Positions 17,589 through 27,496 are shown, numbered from the stretch's first letter. The stretch: 64,000 nt of DNA from Winogradskyella marina (GCF_015645385.1 NZ_JADOET010000014.1:27104-91103), one strand, 5' to 3'. Made by a program: numbers and translations. Notes: generated by a model from the letters alone, not told the origin.

Positions 17589-20021
17589 TCAATCTTTTCG
17601 CTTTTTCACCTCAAAAAACAAACCAGCTAATAGCAATAGTCCTAAAACCGCAGAACTCGCTAAAGCAATTTTACTTCCTGTTTCTACAACTTGTGGTTCA
17701 AACTTAAATTCTATGGTGTGGTTTCCTTTTGGTAATTCTAATGCTCTTAATACATAATTCACACGGAAATGTGGTGTTAAGTTACCATCGATATATGCAT
17801 TCCAACCTTGTTCATAATAGATTTCTGAGAATACGGCTAGACCTTCATTTCTATTATTAGATTGGTATTTTAAATAATTAGGTTTGAATTCTTTCAACTG
17901 AATAGAAGCCGTAGAATCTACTTGATATCCTGTTTTTAAATTATTTTCCGCCTGAACCGATTGCTCTAAAACTGCTGTAGTCTTTGTATTCAAACTGTCT
18001 AAAGCTAAAATCTCTTGATTGGCATTAGCAACAACTTTTAGGTTTGAAACAAACCAAGCGTTACCGTTTGCTTCCGTATTAGTATAAGGAAATATTTGGC
18101 CTTGTTCTTCGGCAATAATGTATTTAGTGTTCAACATATTAAGAACATCCATGTTGTTTTTATACACATGAAAATCTAATAACTCTTCTGAACGCCCCAA
18201 TTTAGCAGCACTATAACCCATTAAAGAATTATGATAATAAGCCGCTTTTGCTGGCAATCTTTGACCTTCGTTAGACATATCTAACACTCTAAAATGCCCT
18301 TTGTCATTCAGTATTTCTTTATCTGCAGAATTAGGCTGATATGGTTTATCGACCTTTAAAGCCGACACAAAATTGTCGTTATTTACATATTGCTTATCAA
18401 CTGAAACTAAATCAAACAGTATTAATACAGCGAATACAACCACGACTAAATTCTCTGATAGTTTCTTTTTTAAGAATAAGAAAATGGTACCTGCCGATAA
18501 TAACACTAATATCAATGTTCTTAAGGTATCAGTAGTCATTAAAGATTTTCTATCTTCAATAATAGCATCCATAAAAGGTTGTCCGTAAGCACCAATATAC
18601 TGGTCATCTCTTAGGCCTTCAAAATCAAATAACGTGGATTTAAACAATAAAAAGATAATCGCTAAACCAGCTGTAATTCCTACAGCATATTTTAAGGCTT
18701 TTAGTTTTTCTTCATCTTTTTGATAGTCATTAAACAAACGAACTAATGCAAAAACACCCAAAACAGGAATACACAATTCTAATAACACCTGTATGGAACT
18801 TACCGCTCTAAACTTGCTATATAACGGCACATAATCGATAAAGAAATCGGTTAAAAATCCTAAATTTTTTCCATAAGACAATAAAAGAGATAACACTGTA
18901 CCGCCAACAAGCCACCATTTTAATCGGCCTTTAACTAAGAATAATCCTAAAACAAACAGGAAAATAATCACTGCGCCAACATAAGCTGGTGCCTCTACAA
19001 TGGGCTGATCTCCCCAATACATTGGTGCGTTTCTAGCCGCATCTAAGGCTTCAATTGGCGAAGCGCCCAAATTGATATAAGCGTTGTAAGTTTCGGAGTC
19101 TTTACCGACATCTTCGTAATTTCCACCTCCCATAAATTTTGGGATGTAGAGGTTAAACGTTTCTAAAATGCCGTAACTGTATTCCGTAATATACTCTTTG
19201 CTCAGTCCGGTTGTGGTTTCTTTTGCAGATCCATCAGGATTAATGGTTAAATCACTTTGACCACGCGCACTTTCCTTCACGTACTCTTGGGTTGCCATAA
19301 TATTAGTGGCATTGAGACCAACGGCTAAGATGGCTGCGACAGACAATAAGCCAACGGACTTAAAAAAGTGTGGTAACACCTTCTTTTTGTAAGCATCAAT
19401 TAAATACGCTAAACCTAAGACTAAAACTAATAGCAACAAGTAATAAGTCATTTGGAAATGATTCGCAACAATTTCTAATCCTAAAGCTACAGTCGTTAAT
19501 AAAAACCCGAGTATGTATTTCTTTCTAAACGTGAGCACAATTCCTGCTAAAACTAATGGCATATAAGCAATGGCGTGCGCTTTAGAATTATGACCAACAC
19601 CGAGAATTATAATAAGATATGTTGAAAATCCAAACGCCAAAGCACCAAGTGCCGCGAGTTTAAAATCTACTTTTAGGGACAAGAGCAAAATATAAAAACC
19701 TATAAAATATAAAAATAGGTAATCTGCAGGTCGAGGAAGAAAACGTAACGATAAATCGAGTTTTTTTATGTAATTATGCGGATATTTTGCGCCTAATTGA
19801 TAGGTTGGCATACCACCAAATGCACTATTGGTCCAATAGGTTTCTTCACCAGTAGTCTTAGCAAACTCTTTTTGTTGCTCTGCCATACCAATGTAGTGCA
19901 TAATATCACTTTGGTTTATTTTTTTGCCTTGTAAAACAGGACTAAAATAGGCTAAAGATAAAACCACAAACCCTATTAAAACTAAGAGATGTGGCAATAA
20001 ACGTTTTATAGAAAATGACAT
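17589..20021 (-). CDS. YfhO family membrane protein
   Basis: The 810-residue protein has about 11-13 membrane segments and a periplasmic C-terminal beta-rich domain before a last membrane helix, the layout of YfhO. In Firmicutes YfhO glycosylates lipoteichoic acid using a lipid-linked sugar; in Bacteroidota the acceptor is unknown. Conserved-looking stretches include NQSDIMHYIGMAEQQ near the N-terminus and YYHNSLMGYSAAKL in the soluble part. It is the first gene in line with the glycosyltransferase and flippase on the same strand, which points to surface glycan decoration. Confidence 0.85.
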   Translation of the reverse strand: MSFSIKRLLPHLLVLIGFVVLSLAYFSPVLQGKKINQSDIMHYIGMAEQQKEFAKTTGEETYWTNSAFGGMPTYQLGAKYPHNYIKKLDLSLRFLPRPADYLFLYFIGFYILLLSLKVDFKLAALGALAFGFSTYLIIILGVGHNSKAHAIAYMPLVLAGIVLTFRKKYILGFLLTTVALGLEIVANHFQMTYYLLLLVLVLGLAYLIDAYKKKVLPHFFKSVGLLSVAAILAVGLNATNIMATQEYVKESARGQSDLTINPDGSAKETTTGLSKEYITEYSYGILETFNLYIPKFMGGGNYEDVGKDSETYNAYINLGASPIEALDAARNAPMYWGDQPIVEAPAYVGAVIIFLFVLGLFLVKGRLKWWLVGGTVLSLLLSYGKNLGFLTDFFIDYVPLYSKFRAVSSIQVLLELCIPVLGVFALVRLFNDYQKDEEKLKALKYAVGITAGLAIIFLLFKSTLFDFEGLRDDQYIGAYGQPFMDAIIEDRKSLMTTDTLRTLILVLLSAGTIFLFLKKKLSENLVVVVFAVLILFDLVSVDKQYVNNDNFVSALKVDKPYQPNSADKEILNDKGHFRVLDMSNEGQRLPAKAAYYHNSLMGYSAAKLGRSEELLDFHVYKNNMDVLNMLNTKYIIAEEQGQIFPYTNTEANGNAWFVSNLKVVANANQEILALDSLNTKTTAVLEQSVQAENNLKTGYQVDSTASIQLKEFKPNYLKYQSNNRNEGLAVFSEIYYEQGWNAYIDGNLTPHFRVNYVLRALELPKGNHTIEFKFEPQVVETGSKIALASSAVLGLLLLAGLFFEVKKRKD

Positions 20022-20132
20022 GCGAATACTTTAAGTTGAATGATTCTGAAAAGTAGTTATTTTTTTTGAAACATTACTAGAATTAGCGTTGTTTACTAAA
20101 AAGGAAGTTCTGTAATAATGACAAGAATTGAA

Positions 20133-20414
20133 CTAGTCAATTTCTTCGTAATCCACGTACTCTCCAACTTTATCGTTAGATTTTTTGTTTTGATTAGGCA
20201 TTTTATCGATTACTGTTTCGCCTTCCTTTTGCTTTTGCTGTTGGCTTTGTTGATTTGGGTTTTGAAATCCTCCAAATTGTCCGCCAAATTTTTCTTCTGC
20301 TTTCTTAGCCACAAAACGCATCAATAAAGGTGCAAAAAGACGTGCTAATATCTTAAAGCCAAAGTAAACTAATAAAATTATTAAAATAGTTCTCAGTAAT
20401 CCCATGATAAACAT
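20133..20414 (-). CDS. DUF4834 family small membrane protein
   Basis: The 93-residue protein has one N-terminal hydrophobic helix (about residues 4-22), a short amphipathic stretch, then a Gln/Lys-rich hydrophilic tail ending in acidic residues (GEYVDYEEID). This is the DUF4834 pattern of Flavobacteriia. A second Met at residue 4 (20405) could also be the start. The function is unknown. It lies 111 bases upstream of yfhO on the same strand and may share its transcript. Confidence 0.75.
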   Translation of the reverse strand: MFIMGLLRTILIILLVYFGFKILARLFAPLLMRFVAKKAEEKFGGQFGGFQNPNQQSQQQKQKEGETVIDKMPNQNKKSNDKVGEYVDYEEID

Positions 20415-20538
20415 AATATAATTATCAAAAATACGATTATACTCATTTATAATCCGATTAAATTCCTTAAAAAAACTATAAAATATCTATATTTGAATTC
20501 AATCTACAATAGACCGAATGGTTTTAAATCCGTAAATA

Positions 20539-21501
20539 ATGCGAATACTCAAATCAACACTTACGTTAATTATTGCTTTCAGTTTTACTTCTGCGTTCGC
20601 TCAGTATACCGAAGTAATTAATTCTAATCGACCTGGAGTCTCTAAAAGTGCTTTTTCTGTTGGAACGGGAATTGTACAGTTTGAGGCTGGAGCTTTTACT
20701 GTTAAAGAAGAGCATGCCTTGGCAAATTATGAAGTATCAGGATTTGGTCTCGATTTTGGTTTAAGGTATGGTTTGTTTTTTGAGCAGTTAGAATTATCCT
20801 TAGATGGCGTATATCAAAATGACAATATCACTTATAATAGTGCTGCAATTCCTGTTGAAGATAAGCGCTCTAATTTTAAAAATTTCACATTAGGTGCTAA
20901 GTACTTGGTTTATGATCCGTATAAAAATGCGGCTGAAGCTAAACCAAACCTTTACAGTTTTCACGCTAACAATAAGTTTAGTTGGAAATCTTTAATTCCT
21001 GCTGTTTCCGTTTATGCTGGAGCAAATTTTGATACTAAAAACAATCCATACACAGCTCCTGACATTGAAGGATTTAGCCCTAAAATTATGGTTGCAACCC
21101 AAAACAACTTTAATGGTGGATGGGTTTTTGTAATGAATTTAATAAAAGACAGAATTGGAACAGATCAATCTGATTTTCAATACATTTTCACTCTAACACA
21201 TTCATTTACACCACAATGGGTTGTTTTTGGAGAAACACAAGGAATTAAAAGTGACTTTTATGCTGATAATATTTTTAGAGTTGGTGGAGCATATCTTTGG
21301 TCTAAAAATTTTCAATTAGACGCTAATATTGCGTTTAACACTAAAGACACACCAACAGTTTTAAATATTGCCTTCGGAGCTTCTTATCGCTTAGACTTTC
21401 ACAAGGACAAAGAAATAGACAATGGCAATGGAAATGATGGTAATTTTAAGAAACAGAAAAAGCAGAAAAAAGAAAAGAAATCCGATGATTTCAATTTCTA
21501 A
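20539..21501 (+). CDS. outer-membrane beta-barrel protein (MetA/phenol-degradation-like transporter family)
   Basis: The 320-residue product has a signal peptide (residues 1-21, ending SAFAQ) and then alternating hydrophobic and polar strands typical of a small outer-membrane barrel. The start INSNRPGVSKSAFSVGTGIVQ, the FDLG-like strands and the final SYRLDF strand resemble the family annotated as putative phenol-degradation pathway transporter. The extreme C-terminus is a Lys/Gln-rich tail (about residues 298-320) after the last strand, which is unusual for a barrel. It is followed 20 bases later by the GNAT gene. Confidence 0.7.
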   Translation: MRILKSTLTLIIAFSFTSAFAQYTEVINSNRPGVSKSAFSVGTGIVQFEAGAFTVKEEHALANYEVSGFGLDFGLRYGLFFEQLELSLDGVYQNDNITYNSAAIPVEDKRSNFKNFTLGAKYLVYDPYKNAAEAKPNLYSFHANNKFSWKSLIPAVSVYAGANFDTKNNPYTAPDIEGFSPKIMVATQNNFNGGWVFVMNLIKDRIGTDQSDFQYIFTLTHSFTPQWVVFGETQGIKSDFYADNIFRVGGAYLWSKNFQLDANIAFNTKDTPTVLNIAFGASYRLDFHKDKEIDNGNGNDGNFKKQKKQKKEKKSDDFNF

Positions 21502-21521
21502 TCTATAGCCTTCCTAACTAC

Positions 21522-22643
21522 ATGATAACAATTAAAGAAGCCACAACAAAAAAGGACTTAAAAGCATTTGTTCGATTTCCTTTTAAATTATATAAAGACT
21601 CTAAATACTGGGTTCCTCCTATAATTAAACAAGAATTAGAAACGTTTAATAAAGAAAAAAATCCCATATTTAAAGATGCTGAAGCCCGCTTTTTCCTCGC
21701 CTATAAAAATGAAGAAATCGTTGGTAGAATTTCTGCAATTATAAATTGGCTTGAAGTTGATAAACAAGGTATAAAAAAAATGCGTTTTGGGTGGTTTGAT
21801 TTTATAGACGACTTAGAGGTTAGCCAGGCTTTATTAAAAACTGTTGAAGACATAGGAAAAGAAAATCAGCTCGAATTTGTAGAAGGCCCTGTTGGCTTTT
21901 CTAATTTAGATAAGGTTGGCGTAATGACTGAAGGTTTTGAGCATTTATCGACTATGATTACATGGTATAATCACGCCTATTACATTAAACATTATGAAAC
22001 TTATGGCTTCAAGATTGAAAAAGAATATTCTGAAAGTGAGTTTCCGTTTAAGAATGTAAAACCCGAGTTTTTTAAGAAAGCACAAGAACTTATAAAGCGT
22101 CGTTATAAAATAAAAGCATTAAAATTTACTAAAACAGAGGAAGTAATGCCTTATGCAGACCGCATGTTTGATTTATTTAATGAAAGTTATTCTTCTTTAT
22201 CCTCGTTTGTTGAAATCACTGATATTCAAAAAGAATATTTTAAAAAGAAATTTATCAGTTTTGTAAATCCCGAATATATAAAGTTTGTTGTGGATGAAAA
22301 CGACAAGTTAATAGGGTTTGCCGTTGTGATGCCAGGATTCGCAAAAGCGCTACAAAAAGCAAATGGCAAATTATTTCCAATGGGATTTTCTCACATTCTG
22401 AAAGCTAAGAAACATAGTAAGGATGTGATTTTCTATTTAATAGGAATTCATCCAGATTACCAAAACAAAGGCGTTCATGCAGTAATCTTTAACGAGTATT
22501 ACGAAACATTTAAAGAAAAAGGAATACAAACCTGCTATAGAACACCAGAACTTGAAGACAATGTAGCGATTAAACAAATCTGGAAACATTTTGACCCTAA
22601 GGTTTATGCCCGACGAAAAACATTGCGAAAAGAATTACTTTAG
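21522..22643 (+). CDS. GNAT-like acyltransferase domain protein
   Basis: The 373-residue protein resembles a family common in Flavobacteriia that contains a C-terminal N-acetyltransferase fold. The visible GNAT motif is IGIHPDYQNKGVHAVIFNEY, fitting the acetyl-CoA-binding V/I-x-x-x-x-Q/R-x-x-G/A segment. The N-terminal half (RFPFKLYKDSKYWVPP) is conserved in this family but has no known function. Substrate unknown. The stop codon TAG at 22641-22643 lies inside the first unit of a tandem heptamer repeat. Confidence 0.78.
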   Translation: MITIKEATTKKDLKAFVRFPFKLYKDSKYWVPPIIKQELETFNKEKNPIFKDAEARFFLAYKNEEIVGRISAIINWLEVDKQGIKKMRFGWFDFIDDLEVSQALLKTVEDIGKENQLEFVEGPVGFSNLDKVGVMTEGFEHLSTMITWYNHAYYIKHYETYGFKIEKEYSESEFPFKNVKPEFFKKAQELIKRRYKIKALKFTKTEEVMPYADRMFDLFNESYSSLSSFVEITDIQKEYFKKKFISFVNPEYIKFVVDENDKLIGFAVVMPGFAKALQKANGKLFPMGFSHILKAKKHSKDVIFYLIGIHPDYQNKGVHAVIFNEYYETFKEKGIQTCYRTPELEDNVAIKQIWKHFDPKVYARRKTLRKELL

Positions 22644-22671
22644 ACTTTAGACTTTAGACTTTAGACTTTAG
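22637..22671. repeat. five tandem 7-bp repeats (ACTTTAG)
   Basis: The heptamer ACTTTAG is repeated five times without error, from the last codons of the GNAT gene to just before the terminator. Perfect short tandem units like this are candidates for slippage-generated length variation. Because the first unit supplies the stop codon, changes in copy number would not alter the protein. Confidence 0.8.
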
Positions 22672-22677
22672 AAAATA

Positions 22678-22718
22678 AAAAAAACGGTCATTACAATGTA
22701 AGTAATGACCGTTTTTTT
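22678..22718. terminator. strong bidirectional intrinsic terminator
   Basis: A 17-bp perfect stem (22678-22694 with 22702-22718, core ACGGTCATTAC) encloses a 7-base loop and has A and T runs on both sides. It separates the plus-strand GNAT gene from the minus-strand PLP acyltransferase gene. Confidence 0.85.
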
Positions 22719-22737
22719 ATTTTATGACGTGAATTAA

Positions 22738-23997
22738 TTACTCACCCATTGCTGCAACTAATGCTGCAGACATTCTTTTATATGTTCCGTTAACTAATCG
22801 TTCTCTAATAGCATCAAAAGCATCTAAAGTTTCGCTTACATCTTCTAACGTGTGCGTTGCTGTAGGAATCATTCTTAATAAAATTAAACCTTTAGGTATC
22901 ACAGGATAAACTACTATAGAACAGAATATTCCGTAATTTTCACGTAAGTCTCTAACTAAAGCCATAGCTTCAGGAATACTTCCTTTTAAATATACAGGTG
23001 TTACACAACTTTGTGTTGTCCCAATATCAAAACCACGTTCTTTTAAACCTGATTGTAATGCATTAACTATAGTCCAAAGATTAGCTTTAAGTTCTGGCAT
23101 TGAACGTAACATATCTAAACGTTTTAATGCACCAACAACGAGTTGCATTTGTAACGATTTAGCGAACATTTGAGAACGCAAGTTATATTTTAAATAATCT
23201 ATAATTTCTTTATCAGCTGCAATAAATGCACCTGTACTTGCCATAGATTTAGCGAAGGTTGCGAAATACACATCGATATCATCTTGAACACCTTGCTCCT
23301 CACCTGCACCAGATCCTGTAGCACCAAGTGTACCAAATCCGTGAGCATCATCTACAAAAAATCTAAAGTTGAATTTTTTCTTTAGTTCAACAATTTCTTT
23401 TAAACGACCTTGCTCACCACGCATTCCAAAAACACCTTCAGAAATCACTAAGATTCCACCTCCTGTTTGCTCTGCCATTTTTGTAGCACGCTCAAGGTTT
23501 TTCTCTAAACTTACAATGTCGTTATGCTTATAGGTAAAACGTTTTCCCATATGCAAGCGCACACCATCAATAATACAAGCGTGTGCATCAACATCATAAA
23601 CAATAATATCATCTTTAGCTACCAAAGCGTCAATAGTAGACACCATACCTTGATACCCAAAATTCAAAAGATAAGCTGCCTCTTTATTCACAAAAGCAGC
23701 AAGCTCTTCTTGTAGTTGTTCGTGCAAATCTGTATGACCAGACATCATACGCGCACCCATTGGATACGCTGAACCATATGCAGCACCCGCTTCCGCATCT
23801 ACTTTCCTCACTTCTGGGTGATTCGCCAATCCTAAATAGTCATTGATACTCCAAGTAATAACATCTTTACCCTGAAATTTCATCCTATTAGAAATCTGTC
23901 CTTCAAGCTTTGGAAATACGAAATAACCTTCTGCTTGATCTGCCCATTTTCCTAGTGGTCCTTTATCTTTATAAATCTTTGCAAATAAATCCTTCAT
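22738..23997 (-). CDS. PLP-dependent alpha-oxoamine synthase family acyltransferase, probable cysteate/serine acyltransferase
   Basis: The 419-residue protein belongs to the AONS/serine palmitoyltransferase family, which condenses an amino acid with an acyl thioester and releases CO2. Visible landmarks are NDYLGLANHPEV, the Asp-His pair in VDDAHGFGT and the PLP lysine in FATFAKSMAS. In Bacteroidota this family makes sphingolipid bases and, from cysteate, the sulfonolipid base capnine. In Flavobacterium johnsoniae a member of this family is the cysteate acyltransferase needed for capnine and for efficient gliding. The upstream neighbour, a beta-elimination/replacement PLP enzyme, makes cysteate the preferred guess here. 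Biotin (AONS) and 2-amino-3-ketobutyrate ligase are the alternatives. Confidence 0.8.
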   Translation of the reverse strand: MKDLFAKIYKDKGPLGKWADQAEGYFVFPKLEGQISNRMKFQGKDVITWSINDYLGLANHPEVRKVDAEAGAAYGSAYPMGARMMSGHTDLHEQLQEELAAFVNKEAAYLLNFGYQGMVSTIDALVAKDDIIVYDVDAHACIIDGVRLHMGKRFTYKHNDIVSLEKNLERATKMAEQTGGGILVISEGVFGMRGEQGRLKEIVELKKKFNFRFFVDDAHGFGTLGATGSGAGEEQGVQDDIDVYFATFAKSMASTGAFIAADKEIIDYLKYNLRSQMFAKSLQMQLVVGALKRLDMLRSMPELKANLWTIVNALQSGLKERGFDIGTTQSCVTPVYLKGSIPEAMALVRDLRENYGIFCSIVVYPVIPKGLILLRMIPTATHTLEDVSETLDAFDAIRERLVNGTYKRMSAALVAAMGE

Positions 23998-24187
23998 GCA
24001 CGCATACTTTGATATTAACGATTAATTCTATGTTTATTGAACATAAAATCAATGATTAATAATTGTTAATTTATCTAGTTAGTGTCTGCAAAATTAGGTA
24101 ATAATATTATGAATGCATAATTTATTTAGTGAAGTATTCAGAAGTTATAAACCACTTTATTCAATTTATTTTACCTAAAAATTCTGC

Positions 24188-24220
24188 AAAAAAAAGCCTA
24201 TTACAATTTTAGCAATAGGC
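24188..24220 (-). terminator. intrinsic terminator after the cysteate synthase-like gene
   Basis: On the minus strand GCCTATT (24220-24214) pairs with AATAGGC (24202-24196), followed by a run of eight T (24195-24188). It lies just after the stop of the 24237-25274 gene, so that gene and the downstream acyltransferase may be transcribed separately. Confidence 0.7.
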
Positions 24221-24236
24221 ATATGTTTTTTATAAT

Positions 24237-25274
24237 TTATTTAATGTATTCAATTGTGGCTTGTACTGCACTTTTAGCATCAAAAAAGCCTTGATCTTCC
24301 ATCCACTTATCGTTATAGACTTTACTCATATAACGCGAGCCATGATCTGGAAATATTACTACAATTTTATCCGTTGGCTTAAACTCACCTTCTTCTTTCA
24401 ATTGTTTAATAGCTTGCATAGCTGCACCACTTGTGTACCCTACAAAAAGACCTTCTGTATTTGAAATCTCTCTTGCAGTGTGTGCACTTTCTTCATCTGT
24501 AACTTTTACAAACTTATCTATAGCATCAAAATCTGTAGCCGTAGGAATCAAATTTTTCCCTAGTCCTTCAATTCTGTATGGATAGATTTCTTTTTCATCA
24601 AACTCACGAGTTTCATGATATTTTTGTAACACAGAACCATAAGCATCGACTCCAATAACTTTTACGTTTGGGTTTTGCTCTTTTAGATATTTTGAGATTC
24701 CAGAAATAGTACCTCCTGTTCCACTACAAGCAACTAAGTGCGTAATCTCACCTTCTGTCTGCTCCCAAATTTCTGGACCAGTAGTGTGGTAATGAGCGTC
24801 AATATTTAATTGGTTAAAATACTGATTGATATAAATTGATCCGCTATTCTCTTCGTGTAAGCGTTTTGCAACTTCATAATATGAACGAGGGTCGTCTGCT
24901 TTTACATGTGCTGGACAAACATAGACCTTGGCTCCCATAGACTTTAACATGTCTATTTTATCTGGAGACGATTTAGAACTTACAGCCAAAATACATTCAT
25001 AGCCTTTAATAGCACTTACCATTGCAATACTAAAACCAGTATTACCAGAAGTGGTTTCTATGATTGTATCTCCAGGTGATAAAATACCTTGGCGCTCCGC
25101 TTCTTCAATAATATGGAATGCAATTCTATCTTTTGAAGAATGACCAGGATTAAATGCTTCTACTTTAGCATAAAAATCACCATCAAAGTCAGCAGTCAGT
25201 TTATTTAATTTGATAAGTGGTGTATTACCTATAAGCTGTAATACATTATCAAACACATTTTTGTTTTGCTTCAT
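24237..25274 (-). CDS. PLP-dependent cysteine synthase/CBS-family enzyme, probable cysteate synthase
   Basis: The 345-residue fold-type II PLP enzyme has the PLP lysine at residue 48 (GHSSKDR), the substrate loop TTSGNTGFS and the phosphate-binding GTGGTISG. It aligns with cysteine synthase and the catalytic core of cystathionine beta-synthase, and lacks CBS domains. Automated annotation would call it CBS. Its position upstream of an AONS-family acyltransferase suggests instead that it makes L-cysteate, by replacing the beta-substituent of (phospho)serine with sulfite. That reaction is inferred from context, not from a residue I can point to. A -7-like box TACTTTTG (minus strand, 25332-25325) precedes it. 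Confidence 0.75.
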   Translation of the reverse strand: MKQNKNVFDNVLQLIGNTPLIKLNKLTADFDGDFYAKVEAFNPGHSSKDRIAFHIIEEAERQGILSPGDTIIETTSGNTGFSIAMVSAIKGYECILAVSSKSSPDKIDMLKSMGAKVYVCPAHVKADDPRSYYEVAKRLHEENSGSIYINQYFNQLNIDAHYHTTGPEIWEQTEGEITHLVACSGTGGTISGISKYLKEQNPNVKVIGVDAYGSVLQKYHETREFDEKEIYPYRIEGLGKNLIPTATDFDAIDKFVKVTDEESAHTAREISNTEGLFVGYTSGAAMQAIKQLKEEGEFKPTDKIVVIFPDHGSRYMSKVYNDKWMEDQGFFDAKSAVQATIEYIK

Positions 25275-25347
25275 AAAAAATATTTTTCAGTAACCTATTA
25301 AATTATTAGACACCTAAAACCTCGCAAAAGTAACATTTTTTTTTTAA

Positions 25348-27411
25348 TTAGCTCGAAATCCCTTCCAAATCAAGTAGAAAAGCAAACTCTTCCGCATCTT
25401 CCTTTAAGCTTTCAAAACGTCCAGACGCACCACCATGACCAGCATCCATGTTAGTTTTTAAATATAATTTATTAGAATCAGTTTTCATTTCTCTGAGTTT
25501 CGCAACCCACTTAGCAGGTTCCCAATACTGCACTTGCGAATCGTGAAGGCCAGTTGTTATTAACATATTAGGATAATCTTTGGCTTCAACATTATCGTAC
25601 GGAGAATAGGATTTAATATAATCATAATAGAGTTTATCATTTGGGTTTCCCCATTCGTCATATTCTCCTGTGGTTAATGGTATAGAATCGTCTAACATTG
25701 TGGTAATGACATCTACAAAAGGGACTGCAGCAATGATTCCATTATATAATTCTGGTGCATTATTAATTATAGCTCCCATTAACAAACCACCTGCACTTCC
25801 GCCCATAGCATACAAATGTTGAGACGATGTATAACGCTCTTTTATTAAATGAACAGAGCAGGCTATAAAATCCGAAAACGTATTTTTCTTGTGTAATAAT
25901 TTTCCATTTTCGTACCAATCGCGTCCTAAATATTCTCCTCCTCTAATATGCGTAATCACATAAATAAACCCACGATCTAATAAACTCAATCGTATCGTCG
26001 AAAAATAAGGATCAACCGTAGAGCCATAACTTCCATAAGCATATTGCAGTAACGGGTTTGTGCCGTCTTTTTTAATACCTTTTTTATACACTACAGACAT
26101 TGGGATTTTAGTGCCATCTTCTGCAGTTGCCCAAATACGTTCTGAGGTATAATTCTCTTTTTTGAATTTTCCACCTAAAACATCTTGTTCTTTTAAAACC
26201 GTTTTTGTTTTGGTGCGCATATTAAAATCTATAACCGAAGTTGGTGTGGTGAGCGCGTTGTAACCATAGCGCAATGTTTCGGTATCAAATTCTACATTAA
26301 TACTTGTAAAACAGGTATAGGTTTCATTGTCGAACGGTAAATAGTAATCCTCACTACCATCCCAACGTTTAACCCTAATTTCATTTAAGCCATTTTTACG
26401 TTCGCTAACCACCAGGTAGTCTTTAAAAATATCGATCCCTTCTACCAACACATCATTTCTATGTGCTATGACTTCACTCCAATTTTCTAAGCCTGTTTCT
26501 GTTTCAGGCGTTTTCATTAATTTGAAATTGGTCGCTTTATCTTTATTGGTTAGGATATAAAAATGACTATCATAATGCGAAATACTATACTCTAACCCTC
26601 TAATTCTTGGTTGAAAGACTTTAAACCTACCTTCAGGATTATCAGCATTTAGAATATGGTATTCATTAGTTAAGGTGCTGTAACAGGCAATAATGAGATA
26701 CTTTCTCGATTTCGATTTGTAAACCGCAACCCCAAATGTATCGTCACCTTCTTCAAAAACCAGTTCATCTTTAGAATTGTCTCCTAAGCGATGTTTATAA
26801 ATTTGAAATGCCCTAAGGGTGACTTCATCTTTCTTCGTGTAAAACAACGTTTCATTGTCATTTGCCCAACTTGAAGATCCTGTAGTATTCAAGATACGGT
26901 CTACAGCAACCTCATTTGTTTCTAAATTCTTAACATGAATGGTATAATTACGTCGCCCTGTATTATCAATACCATAAGACACTAATTTATTATCTGGACT
27001 GATACTAATGCCTGCAAGTTTGAAATACGATTCACCTTCAGCCATTTCATTACAATCGAACAATAATTCTTCAGGATTATCTAAACTGTCTTTTTTTCGT
27101 GTGTAGATTGGATAATCTTTTCCTTTTTCGAATTTAGTAATGTACCAATAGCCATTATATTTATAAGGTACAGATGAATCATCTTCTTTGATTCTGGCTT
27201 TCATTTCTTCAAACAAATCCTTTTGAAAACCCTTTGTATGTGCCATTTCACTATCGCAATACTCATTTTCAGCTTTGAGGTAATCAATGACCTCAGGATG
27301 TTCTCTATCCTTCATCCAAAAATAATTATCAACTCTAATGTCTCCATGCATTTCTAATTGATGTGGTATCTTTTTGGCAATTGGTGGATTTAAAATTGAG
27401 TTTTTTGTCAT
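25348..27411 (-). CDS. oligopeptidase B-like S9 family peptidase
   Basis: The 687-residue serine peptidase has an N-terminal beta-propeller (about residues 70-400) that restricts access to short peptides, and a C-terminal alpha/beta-hydrolase domain. The nucleophile is in GGSAGG; the Asp is in GLHDSQVQYWEPAKW and the His in DAGHGGASGRFE. The sequence NPLLQYAYGSYGSTVDPYFS is characteristic of oligopeptidase B, which cleaves after basic residues. No signal peptide is visible, so it is probably cytoplasmic. Confidence 0.88.
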   Translation of the reverse strand: MTKNSILNPPIAKKIPHQLEMHGDIRVDNYFWMKDREHPEVIDYLKAENEYCDSEMAHTKGFQKDLFEEMKARIKEDDSSVPYKYNGYWYITKFEKGKDYPIYTRKKDSLDNPEELLFDCNEMAEGESYFKLAGISISPDNKLVSYGIDNTGRRNYTIHVKNLETNEVAVDRILNTTGSSSWANDNETLFYTKKDEVTLRAFQIYKHRLGDNSKDELVFEEGDDTFGVAVYKSKSRKYLIIACYSTLTNEYHILNADNPEGRFKVFQPRIRGLEYSISHYDSHFYILTNKDKATNFKLMKTPETETGLENWSEVIAHRNDVLVEGIDIFKDYLVVSERKNGLNEIRVKRWDGSEDYYLPFDNETYTCFTSINVEFDTETLRYGYNALTTPTSVIDFNMRTKTKTVLKEQDVLGGKFKKENYTSERIWATAEDGTKIPMSVVYKKGIKKDGTNPLLQYAYGSYGSTVDPYFSTIRLSLLDRGFIYVITHIRGGEYLGRDWYENGKLLHKKNTFSDFIACSVHLIKERYTSSQHLYAMGGSAGGLLMGAIINNAPELYNGIIAAVPFVDVITTMLDDSIPLTTGEYDEWGNPNDKLYYDYIKSYSPYDNVEAKDYPNMLITTGLHDSQVQYWEPAKWVAKLREMKTDSNKLYLKTNMDAGHGGASGRFESLKEDAEEFAFLLDLEGISS

Positions 27412-27496
27412 CTGTTGTTAAGAAAATTTAATGAAGTTATTTAAAAAGTGACGCAATTTAGTAATTTTGTGTCTTAATAATTTAAAAGACAAGATT

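Noticed and set aside
17560..17757. Open frame beginning MDSCLRRNDN
   Set aside because: It is translated from one arm of the inverted repeat and then runs antisense to yfhO; this peptide is a common artefact of that repeat.
20118..20327. Plus-strand hydrophobic open frame
   Set aside because: It is opposite the DUF4834 gene, which has the expected helix and hydrophilic tail.
22637..22671. Possible CRISPR-like array
   Set aside because: Units are 7 bases without spacers, so this is a simple tandem repeat.
24237..25274. Straight call of cystathionine beta-synthase
   Set aside because: There are no CBS regulatory domains and no adjacent cystathionine gene; the AONS-family neighbour fits cysteate synthesis better, though this is not proven.
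27467..27496. Ten-residue upstream extension of the YbaB/EbfC gene
   Set aside because: The first ATG lies within the probable promoter; the family starts at MFGDMMG.
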